This document shows positions 1 through 6,060 of a stretch of 9,100 bases of DNA, piece by piece; positions within the stretch are counted from its first letter, which is position 1; the number at the start of each line of letters is the position of its first letter. The position numbers were made by a program, and so were the translations under genes. The notes beneath the pieces were generated by a model. That model made no database searches, had not been told where the DNA came from, and saw nothing but the letters and a program-made list of their open reading frames with translations. The stretch is taken from positions 1 through 9,100 of the forward strand of contig DJRS01000070.1 of the NCBI GenBank assembly GCA_002440145.1, read 5' to 3'. This DNA comes from Verrucomicrobia bacterium UBA6354. Lineage in GTDB: Bacteria; Verrucomicrobiota; Kiritimatiellia; RFP12; UBA1067.

Positions 1-116
1 GGGGCCAAAGGCAGGGAACGGGGCGAGACAGCCGCATCCTTTCCGCATCGCGCGCCCGTTCCGGTAGAACGGGGTGGGCGTTCCGGCGCAACGGCATCAC
101 CGTTCCGGCGCAACGG
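1..116. repeat. Intergenic repeat copy 1, with three 22-bp tandem units
   Basis: Positions 1-64 match 9027-9089 at about 59 of 64 positions (one 1-bp gap, four substitutions), in the same orientation. From 57 onward there are three tandem units with an exact 22-bp period, starting at 57, 79 and 101. Each begins CGTTCCGG and carries AACGG eleven bases in. Unit 1 forms a perfect 7-bp hairpin (CCCGTTC 55-61, loop CGGTA, GAACGGG 67-73). Units 2 and 3 keep a shorter stem, for example CCGTT 100-104 with AACGG 112-116. The left edge is cut by the window. It lies downstream of murE and codes for nothing I recognise; a dispersed REP-like intergenic element is the likeliest reading. Confidence 0.75.
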
Positions 117-164
117 ATTCAACTGCGATTTTCAGGTTTGCCGTGCGACAACATGCCCCCTCTG

Positions 165-186
165 CCGTGAGGGCACGGTCGCCCTC
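165..186 (-). terminator. Hairpin directly after the murE stop codon
   Basis: GAGGGC (169-174) and GCCCTC (181-186) form a 6-bp perfect stem with a 6-nt loop, beginning one base after the murE TGA (189-187). A second, mutually exclusive stem overlaps it: CCGTG 165-169 and CACGG 174-178 with a 4-nt loop. No T-run follows on the minus strand, so this is not a classical intrinsic terminator. It could be a 3'-end stabilising or factor-assisted stop at the end of the operon. The structure is seen in the sequence; the role is inferred. Confidence 0.35.
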
Positions 187-1296
187 TCACGCGAACGCCC
201 GCACGACGGCACGATCGTCGAAGGGAATCTTCACGCCCTTGATTTCCTGCGTGGTTTCGTGCCCCTTGCCGCAAACGAGGACCGTATCGCCCTTCTGCGC
301 CTCCGCGAGCGCCAGCCGGATCGCCGCGGCGCGGTCCGCCTCCACCCGATAGACCGCGTCCGGCTTCGCCGCGCGCACCCCCGCCACGATCGCGTCCATG
401 ATCGCCTGCGGATCCTCACTGCGGGGGTTGTCGCTCGTGATGACGAGCCGGTCGGCCCCCTTCGCGCACGCCGCCCCCATGGGACCGCGCTTCAGCGGAT
501 CCCGGTCGCCCCCGGCGCCGAAAACCACCCAGAGCCGCCCGCGCGTAAAGCCGCGCGCCGCCGCCAAAACCTTCTCGAGTCCGTCCGGCGTATGCGCGAA
601 ATCCACATAGACGTCCGCCGCGCTCGCCGACGGAACCCGCTCCAACCGGCCCCATCGGGGCGTCAAAAGCGGAATCTGCCCCTGAATGACGGCTTTTTCG
701 ACACCCGCCGCCTCCGCAAGCGCCGCGGCCGTCAGGACATTGGATTTGTTGTAGTCCCCCACCAGCGGAAGCCGCGAGAGGTCGTACGCCGTCCGGCGAA
801 AAGACACCGGGACGACCCGCAGGCGCAACTTGGACGCCGCGGACAGCATCTCTTCGCCGTATCCGCCGTCCAGACAGACGACATAGGGCGGCGGTTCGGG
901 GTCGGACGCATGCTGCGCGGCGATTTTCGCGGCGAAAGAAAGCTTCACCCGGAAATATTCCGCCATCGTCTTGTGGTAGTCCAAATGGTCTTCCGAGAGA
1001 TTCGTGAACGCCCCGCCCGCAAAGACCGTATCACCCGTGCGGTTCTGGTGGATGGCGTGGGACGAGACTTCCATCGCGCAGTCCGTCGCGCCGGACGCTT
1101 CCATTTCGCGGAAAATCCCCTCCAATTGCGCGCAGGGCGGCGTCGTGTAGCCCGTGTAGAAGCGGCGCTTGAACGTATCGACCTCGACCGTCGTCACATA
1201 GCCGCAAGCACGATCCGGCGCGGCGTTCAGAAACTGCGCGAGAATCCACGTCGTCGTGGTCTTGCCGTTCGTGCCGGTTATGCCCCAGACGCGCAT
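187..1296 (-). CDS. murE: MurE-type Mur ligase lacking the N-terminal domain
   Basis: Resembles UDP-MurNAc-L-Ala-D-Glu:meso-diaminopimelate ligase, the cytoplasmic ATP-dependent step that adds the third peptide residue of the peptidoglycan precursor. The 369 residues contain the ATP P-loop TGTNGKTTT (7-15), EVSSH (76-80), FTNLSEDHLDYH (97-108), a lysine at 118 in the place of the carbamylated lysine, VDFAHTPD (231-238), GGDRD (262-266), the meso-DAP motif DNPR (289-292) and GKGHE (343-347). Family members are usually about 480-500 residues. Here the roughly 90-110 residue N-terminal UDP-binding domain is missing, because the ATG sits just before the P-loop. In-frame TGA at 1311-1309 rules out a longer start. 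The strand region around residues 160-178 also looks shorter than usual. The start is 4 nt after the queF stop; only a weak GAGAG site precedes it. It is the last gene of the block. The ligase chemistry residues look intact, so it may be active, domain-complemented or specialised. Confidence 0.85.
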   Translation of the reverse strand: MRVWGITGTNGKTTTTWILAQFLNAAPDRACGYVTTVEVDTFKRRFYTGYTTPPCAQLEGIFREMEASGATDCAMEVSSHAIHQNRTGDTVFAGGAFTNLSEDHLDYHKTMAEYFRVKLSFAAKIAAQHASDPEPPPYVVCLDGGYGEEMLSAASKLRLRVVPVSFRRTAYDLSRLPLVGDYNKSNVLTAAALAEAAGVEKAVIQGQIPLLTPRWGRLERVPSASAADVYVDFAHTPDGLEKVLAAARGFTRGRLWVVFGAGGDRDPLKRGPMGAACAKGADRLVITSDNPRSEDPQAIMDAIVAGVRAAKPDAVYRVEADRAAAIRLALAEAQKGDTVLVCGKGHETTQEIKGVKIPFDDRAVVRAFA

Positions 1297-1300
1297 GCCG

Positions 1301-1765
1301 TCAGTCTCTCACGCCATTCCACGCGGCAAAGCGCGCGGCGGCCAGTTTGCGGTACGCGGCGCCCTTCCCGCCATTGACGTACGGATCGATGGAAATGCCC
1401 CCGCGCGGCGCGAACTTGCCGTAGACTTCCATGTACTTCGGCGCGAGCAGTTTCACGAGGTCGTCGTAGATGACGTTGATGACGTCTTCGTGGAAGTCGC
1501 CATGGTTGCGGAAACCGAAAAGATACAGCTTCAGCGACTTGGATTCCACCAGCTTCTTGTCGGGGATGTACCGTATCGTGATCGTCGCGAAATCGGGCTG
1601 GCCCGTCTTGGGGCAGAGCGTCGTGAACTCGGGCGCCGTGAAGGTGACCCAGTAGTCGCGGCCGGGATGCTTGTTCGCGAAGGCGTCCAGCAGGCCCGGA
1701 TTGTACTCCATGGGCACGCGAATCGTGCGCCCGAGCGCCGTCAAGTTCTCCAGATCATTCCGCAT
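1301..1765 (-). CDS. queF: NADPH-dependent preQ0 reductase QueF
   Basis: Reduces the nitrile 7-cyano-7-deazaguanine (preQ0) to the amine preQ1, the last free-base step of queuosine tRNA modification, in the cytoplasm. At 154 residues it matches the short one-domain (Bacillus-type) tunnelling-fold form rather than the long two-domain form of E. coli. The catalytic cysteine is C51 in EFTTLCPKTGQPDF (46-59), with the proton-donor aspartate at D58. The QueF signature ESKSLKLY spans 74-81, and the substrate-binding FHED follows at 91-94. The start overlaps the 3' end of the HAD gene by 11 nt; a modest GGTGG-type site lies just upstream. The other queuosine genes (queC, queD, queE, tgt, queA) are not in the window. 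No preQ1 riboswitch is possible in such a tight junction. All key residues are present. Confidence 0.95.
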   Translation of the reverse strand: MRNDLENLTALGRTIRVPMEYNPGLLDAFANKHPGRDYWVTFTAPEFTTLCPKTGQPDFATITIRYIPDKKLVESKSLKLYLFGFRNHGDFHEDVINVIYDDLVKLLAPKYMEVYGKFAPRGGISIDPYVNGGKGAAYRKLAAARFAAWNGVRD

Positions 1766-2375
1766 CCGCCACCAGCCTTTCGAAATCGCGCTCCACCTGC
1801 TCGTTCGAGACGAAATGGATGCCGTGCCAGCCGCACGCCTTCGCCGCGGCGATGTTCTTCTCGAGATCGTCTATGAAGACGAGTTCCGCCGGCGCGAGGC
1901 CGATGCGCTTCACCAGCAGGGCGTAGATCTCGGGCTGCGGCTTGTAGAGCTTCTCGTCGCCGGAAATGACGTACGCGTCCGCAAGCGCCAGATAGTCCGC
2001 GAACTGCGTGCGGAAGTGCTCCTGGGCGAAACTCGGCGCCATGTTCGTCAGGATGCCGATGCGGTAGCCCCGTTTCTTGAGGGACGCCATCCATTCGCGC
2101 GTGCGTTCGTTGCGGTAGAGCCAGCTGGCGACGTCCGCCTCCAGAAAGCGCCGGCGCACGTCCGGCGCCGGGTCGAGACGCGCGTCCGTCCAGATTTTGT
2201 CGTACATCTCCTGCAGCGTGAGGAATCCGCCATCGTAGAGAAGCCGGTACTTCTCGAAGCCGGCATGCACGGTCTCCCACGGAATCCCCGTCTCCTTGCA
2301 GAGCGCGAGCACGCGCTGCGGAACCGTCGATGTCGTCATCACGCCGCCAAAGTCGAAAACAACGCCTTTTATCAT
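1755..2375 (-). CDS. HAD-superfamily phosphatase (HAD-IA, YihX-like)
   Basis: A 206-residue haloacid dehalogenase-type hydrolase, probably a cytoplasmic phosphatase of a small phosphorylated metabolite; the substrate cannot be read from sequence. Motif I is VVFDFGGV (5-12), with nucleophile D8 and a glycine where many HAD phosphatases have the second aspartate, as in the DxGxV subgroup that includes YihX and relatives. Motif II is ILTN (108-111, Thr110), motif III is K145 in YKPQPEIY, and motif IV is FIDD (167-170). Residues about 15-90 form the helical cap. The ATG at 2375 was chosen because it begins directly at motif I and is preceded by the strong site GGAGGAAGGA about 7 nt upstream. It overlaps the SDR stop by 4 nt (ATGA) and queF by 11 nt. 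A much longer reading in this frame exists, but it runs through the SDR gene and is not real. Confidence 0.9.
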   Translation of the reverse strand: MIKGVVFDFGGVMTTSTVPQRVLALCKETGIPWETVHAGFEKYRLLYDGGFLTLQEMYDKIWTDARLDPAPDVRRRFLEADVASWLYRNERTREWMASLKKRGYRIGILTNMAPSFAQEHFRTQFADYLALADAYVISGDEKLYKPQPEIYALLVKRIGLAPAELVFIDDLEKNIAAAKACGWHGIHFVSNEQVERDFERLVADAE

Positions 2376-3052
2376 ATTGCGATCCTTCCTCCATTCAAAA
2401 GCGCCTGCCCGCAATCGACCGGCAGGATGACACCCGTCAGCGCCTCGTTCGCCAGCAGGAACGCGACCGCCTGCGCCACGTCCGCGGCTGTCGGCGGATA
2501 GTCCAAAAGCCGCGGCGCCGCCTTCTCGCGCACGCCCACCGGCGGAAGCACGCACCCGGGGGCCACCGCGTTCACCCGCACGTGAGGCGCGAGTTCGCGC
2601 ACCAAGCTCGACAATCGTCCGCCGAGGAGAAACTTGGACTCGCCATAGCTCCCTGCTTTCAACGCCGCCGGGGCCGACAGCGTCGCGGCATCCAGTATGT
2701 GCACCACGCTGCGCACGCCCCCCGCCGGTTCCGTGCCCAGCCAGCGCGCCAACCGTATGGGAGCTTCGCAATTGACGGTCCTGATCGCGTCTGAAGACTC
2801 CTCCTGGCCGGAGGACGGACGGTAAAGCGCGGCATTGTTGACGAGCGCATCCGGCAGGCACCCGTCCAATTTGCGCCGGACGGCTTCCATGAGCGCGGGA
2901 AGATTGTCCAAACTTGAAAAGTCGCAGCAGAAGTCCGCACCCGCGTCGGGGCGGTGGGACGTCGTCAAAACCCGCCATCCCGTCGCGCGCAAATGGTCCG
3001 CGATGCACATCCCGAGGCGGGTCGTCCCGCCCGTCACCAAAACCGTCTTCAT
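2372..3052 (-). CDS. Short-chain dehydrogenase, FolM/PTR1-like pteridine reductase
   Basis: A 226-residue NAD(P)H-dependent SDR. The cofactor site TGGTTRLG is at 7-14, NNAA at 72-75, the catalytic YxxxK at Y136 and K140, and NAVAPG at 161-166. The basic SHRP segment (32-35) after the second strand favours NADPH. The usual catalytic serine strand reads VVHILDAAT (116-124), with Asp121 in place of Ser. Replacement of that serine by aspartate on an II(H/N)xxD strand is typical of pteridine reductase PTR1 and dihydromonapterin reductase FolM. The N-terminal TGG, the SHRP segment and the C-terminal TGVILPVDCGQ also resemble FolM. Two extra residues lie between Asp121 and Tyr136 compared with PTR1, so this is a suggestion, not proof. 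The ATG at 3052 overlaps the pncC stop (ATGA) and has GGAGGAGG 7 nt upstream. An extended start to 3247 would lie inside pncC and is rejected. Confidence 0.85.
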   Translation of the reverse strand: MKTVLVTGGTTRLGMCIADHLRATGWRVLTTSHRPDAGADFCCDFSSLDNLPALMEAVRRKLDGCLPDALVNNAALYRPSSGQEESSDAIRTVNCEAPIRLARWLGTEPAGGVRSVVHILDAATLSAPAALKAGSYGESKFLLGGRLSSLVRELAPHVRVNAVAPGCVLPPVGVREKAAPRLLDYPPTAADVAQAVAFLLANEALTGVILPVDCGQALLNGGRIAI

Positions 3053-3522
3053 CTGGACGCCTCCTCCAAAAGCAAATCGAGCGCATGCGCCACGGTCGCC
3101 GCGCGGACTTCGTCCCGTCCGCCCGGGAAACGCCGGCTTTCGGTATGGACGCCCCGGGCGGACGCGACCCCGAACCACACGAGTCCGACGGGCTTTTCGG
3201 GCGTGCCGCCGTCCGGTCCGGCGATGCCCGTGACGCTGACCGCCCAATCGGTTTTGAGACGCGCCCGGGCGCCTTTCGCCATTTCCGCCGCGGTTTCGGG
3301 GCTGACCGCCCCATGCCGGGCGAGCGTCGCGGACGAAACGCCGAGAAGATTCTCCTTCGCCTCGTTCGCGTACGAGATGATTCCGCCCTTGTAGACTGTG
3401 CTCGCGCCCGGGACGGACGTAAGCGCCGCGCCGATGCCCCCGCCCGTGCAGCTTTCCGCCGTGGCGCAGGTCATGCGCCGCGCCGCCAAGAGCGCTACGA
3501 GCCGTTCCGCCGCGCGCGTCAT
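3049..3522 (-). CDS. pncC: Nicotinamide-nucleotide amidase PncC (CinA C-terminal domain)
   Basis: Hydrolyses nicotinamide mononucleotide to nicotinate mononucleotide and ammonia, recycling NMN into NAD synthesis in the cytoplasm. The 157-residue protein is a stand-alone CinA C-terminal domain, the normal length for PncC. It shows TAESCTGG (21-28) with the active-site Ser24, YKGGIISYAN (44-53), GAVS (71-74), the very conserved SVTGIAGPDGGT (96-107) with KPVG (110-113), and FPGGRDEVR (132-140). The N-terminal MoCF-like domain of full CinA is absent. The start is 1 nt beyond the gyrA stop. GGAGG at 3536-3532, inside the gyrA 3' end, gives a good 9-nt spacing, so translation is likely coupled. 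The end overlaps the SDR start by 4 nt. No unusual residues. Confidence 0.93.
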   Translation of the reverse strand: MTRAAERLVALLAARRMTCATAESCTGGGIGAALTSVPGASTVYKGGIISYANEAKENLLGVSSATLARHGAVSPETAAEMAKGARARLKTDWAVSVTGIAGPDGGTPEKPVGLVWFGVASARGVHTESRRFPGGRDEVRAATVAHALDLLLEEASR

Positions 3523-3523
3523 C

Positions 3524-6043
3524 CTACTGCGCCTCCGGGGACGCCGGCGGTTCCGCCGCGGGTTCTTCCGCGCTCTCGCAGACGGAAACGGACACGAGCG
3601 TCGCGCCCTCGTTGAGCCGCACCAGCCGCACGCCGCGCGCCAACCGGCTCTGCACCTGGAAGTCCGCCACGCGGCTGCGCACCATCATCTGGTCGCTCGA
3701 CATGGCTATGATGCTTTCGTCGTCCGACACCGCGTGCGCCGCGACGACCGCGCCGTTGCGGTCCGCGCCCTTGATGCCGATCATGCCCTGTCCGCCGCGG
3801 CTGTGGCGCGTGAAGTCCTTGAACTCGCACCGCTTGCCGAAGCCGTTCGCCGTCGCGATGAAGAGCGTCTTGCCGTCGTCCACCGCGTCCAGCGAAACGA
3901 CTTCGTCGCCTTCCCGGAGCCGGATGCCGCGCACCCCCGTCGCCTGCCGCCCCATGCGCCGCACGTCGGCCGCGGCGAAACGCATGGCCCGCCCGTCGCG
4001 CGTCAGCATGACGACGTCGTCGGACGGCTTCACGAGCCGCACGTCCACGAGACTGTCGCCTTCGTCGATGTTCAGCGCGCGGATGCCGTTGCGGTTCACG
4101 TTCTTGAAATCGCCCAGCAGCGTTTTTTTCACCGTGCCCAGCCGCGTGGCGAAGAAGATGTCGACGTCGCCCTCGAACGAGCGGATCGGCAGCAGGTTCA
4201 GCACCTGCTCGCCCTCCTGCAGCTTCAGCAGATTCACGAGCGGACGCCCGAAACTCGTGCGCGGCGCTTCCGGAATCTGGTAGGCGTCCTTCAGGAAGAG
4301 GCGCCCCGTATTCGTGAAGAAAAGGAGGGAGTCGTGCGTCTGCGCCACGAAGACGAGGCGGATGAAGTCCTCTTCCTTCACCTGCCCGCCCTTGACGCCT
4401 TTGGCGCCGCGGTTGGCCTCGCGGTATTCCGTGAGCGGCACGCGCTTCACGTAGCCGCGGTTCGACAGCGTGATCACGCACGGCGCGTCCGGAATCAGGT
4501 CCTTCATCGACACCTCGTTCTCGTCCGCCACGATTTCCGTCCGCCGCGCCGCCTCCGGCTTGGAGCAGTACTTCGCCCGGATATCCGCCAAATCCTCGCG
4601 GATGAGCGCATACACCTTCTCGGGATCGGCCAAAATCGCCTGCAGTTCGGCGATGCGCGCGAGGAGCGCGGCGAGTTCGGCCGCCAGTTTCTCGCGTTCG
4701 AGCCCCGTCAGCTGGTAGAGGCGCATGTCGAGGATGGCGTTGACCTGCAGGTCGCTGAACCCGAACCGTCCCTGCAGCGCCGTCTTCGCCTCGTCGCGGT
4801 TGCGCGCGGCGCGGATCGTGCGGACGACTTCGTCGAGATTGTCGAGCGCCAGCATGAGGCCGTCCAGGATGTGCTTGCGCGCCTCGGCCTTGGCCAGCTC
4901 GAACCGCGTCCGCCGCGTGATGACCTCGAACCGATGGTCCACGTAGCAGCGGAAGAAGTCCTTCAAGGTCAGGATTTTCGGCCGGCCCCCGTCGATCGCG
5001 AGCATGATCGCGCCGAACGTCGTCTGCAGTTCGGTGTGCTTGTAGAGGTTGTTCAGGACGATTTCCGCCATCGCGTCGCGCTTCACGTCGATCACGATGC
5101 GCACGTCCGCCTTCGATTCGTCGCGGATGTCGCTGATGCCCGTCAGGACCTTCTCCTTCACGAGCTCGGCCATGTGGCGGATCATTTCCGTCTTGTTGAC
5201 GGCATAGGGGATTTCCGTCACGACGATGCGCTCGCGCCCGTTGTCCTGCTTCTCGATCGCGGCTTTGCCGCGCACGGTGAGCTGTCCGCGCCCGTGCTTG
5301 TACATCGCCGCGATGCCGTTGAACCCGCAAATCTGCGCGCCCGTCGGGAAGTCGGGGCCTTTCACGAACCGCATGAGCTCGTCGACCGTGCACGTCTCCC
5401 GGTGCTGCACGTAGTAGTCGATGCCGTCGCACAGCTCCCCGAGATTGTGGGGCGGAATGTTCGTCGCCATGCCCACGGCGATGCCCGACGAGCCGTTGAG
5501 CAGAAGATTCGGCAACCTGGCCGGCAGGACGGACGGCTCGCGCGTGGTCTCATCGTAGTTGGGGACCATGTCGACCGTGTCCTTCTCGATGTCCTCGAGC
5601 ATTTCCTCCGCGGCCTTGCGCATGCGGACCTCGGTGTAGCGCATGGCCGCCGCGCCGTCGCCGTCGATGGAGCCGAAGTTGCCGTGGCCGTCCACGAGCG
5701 GCATGCGGAGCGAGAAGTCCTGCGCCATGCGTACGATCGTGTCGTAGATGGACGAGTCGCCGTGCGGGTGGTACTTGCCCATGACTTCGCCGACGACGCG
5801 GGCGGACTTCATGTGCTTGGCGCCGCTCGTCACGTTCAGCCGGTACATGCCGTACAGCGAACGGCGGTGCACCGGCTTCAGGCCGTCCCGCACGTCGGGC
5901 AGCGCGCGTCCGACGATGACGCTCATCGAATAGTCGATGTAGTCGCGCGCCATTGAATCTTCGATATTTACATCCTCTGGACCGGCCGGGGGGACGACGC
6001 CCCCGACGCCCGCCGGACCGGACTCTTTGTTCTCTTCGCTCAT
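3524..6043 (-). CDS. gyrA: DNA gyrase subunit A
   Basis: Breakage-rejoining subunit of DNA gyrase, which pairs with GyrB to introduce negative supercoils. It has 839 residues, within the usual range of about 820-875. The N-terminal winged-helix/tower domain begins near SMARDYIDYSMSVIVGRALP (30-49), about 14 residues longer at the N-terminus than E. coli. Catalytic tyrosine is Y136 in AAAMRYTEV. The quinolone region reads KYHPHGDSSIYD (90-101), so the positions matching E. coli Ser83 and Asp87 keep Ser97 and Asp101. After the coiled coil (about 370-500), the C-terminal beta-pinwheel runs from about 515 to 820, ending in an acidic, proline-rich tail. The GyrA box that wraps DNA is degenerate: ANRGAKGVKG at 543-552 instead of QRRGGKG. 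No gyrB is adjacent. A ParC identity is less likely because the C-terminal domain is full length with several pinwheel blades. It has its own promoter. Confidence 0.95.
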   Translation of the reverse strand: MSEENKESGPAGVGGVVPPAGPEDVNIEDSMARDYIDYSMSVIVGRALPDVRDGLKPVHRRSLYGMYRLNVTSGAKHMKSARVVGEVMGKYHPHGDSSIYDTIVRMAQDFSLRMPLVDGHGNFGSIDGDGAAAMRYTEVRMRKAAEEMLEDIEKDTVDMVPNYDETTREPSVLPARLPNLLLNGSSGIAVGMATNIPPHNLGELCDGIDYYVQHRETCTVDELMRFVKGPDFPTGAQICGFNGIAAMYKHGRGQLTVRGKAAIEKQDNGRERIVVTEIPYAVNKTEMIRHMAELVKEKVLTGISDIRDESKADVRIVIDVKRDAMAEIVLNNLYKHTELQTTFGAIMLAIDGGRPKILTLKDFFRCYVDHRFEVITRRTRFELAKAEARKHILDGLMLALDNLDEVVRTIRAARNRDEAKTALQGRFGFSDLQVNAILDMRLYQLTGLEREKLAAELAALLARIAELQAILADPEKVYALIREDLADIRAKYCSKPEAARRTEIVADENEVSMKDLIPDAPCVITLSNRGYVKRVPLTEYREANRGAKGVKGGQVKEEDFIRLVFVAQTHDSLLFFTNTGRLFLKDAYQIPEAPRTSFGRPLVNLLKLQEGEQVLNLLPIRSFEGDVDIFFATRLGTVKKTLLGDFKNVNRNGIRALNIDEGDSLVDVRLVKPSDDVVMLTRDGRAMRFAAADVRRMGRQATGVRGIRLREGDEVVSLDAVDDGKTLFIATANGFGKRCEFKDFTRHSRGGQGMIGIKGADRNGAVVAAHAVSDDESIIAMSSDQMMVRSRVADFQVQSRLARGVRLVRLNEGATLVSVSVCESAEEPAAEPPASPEAQ

Positions 6044-6060
6044 ACTCTTCTATTATACCA
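6044..6060 (-). promoter_or_regulatory. Extended -10 promoter of gyrA
   Basis: On the minus strand TGGTATAAT (6060-6052) is a perfect extended -10 element. Only AGAAGAGT (8 nt) separates it from the gyrA ATG, and no Shine-Dalgarno sequence at a usable distance is present, so a transcript starting about 7 nt after the -10 would be leaderless or nearly so. No convincing -35 is seen at 16-18 bp. The TAA within TATAAT is also the stop codon of the upstream glycosyltransferase (GTA TAA TAG). The same ten bases occur before proS. Confidence 0.7.

Noticed and set aside
259..1377. A 372-codon plus-strand frame opposite murE
   Set aside because: Extremely arginine-rich, no motif, and antisense to murE with its intact ligase motifs.
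2372..3247. A longer SDR start giving 291 residues
   Set aside because: The extra 65 residues lie inside pncC and precede the Rossmann motif without similarity; the ATG at 3052 has GGAGGAGG and an ATGA overlap.
1755..3314. A 519-codon reading that joins sequence upstream to the HAD phosphatase as a fusion
   Set aside because: The first 312 residues are an out-of-frame reading of pncC and the SDR gene; the HAD start at 2375 has a strong ribosome binding site and begins at motif I.
3398..5956. An 852-codon open frame on the plus strand opposite gyrA
   Set aside because: It is antisense to a clear gyrA, is composed mostly of Arg, His, Ala, Val and Asp, and has no recognisable motif; long antisense frames are common in high-GC genes.
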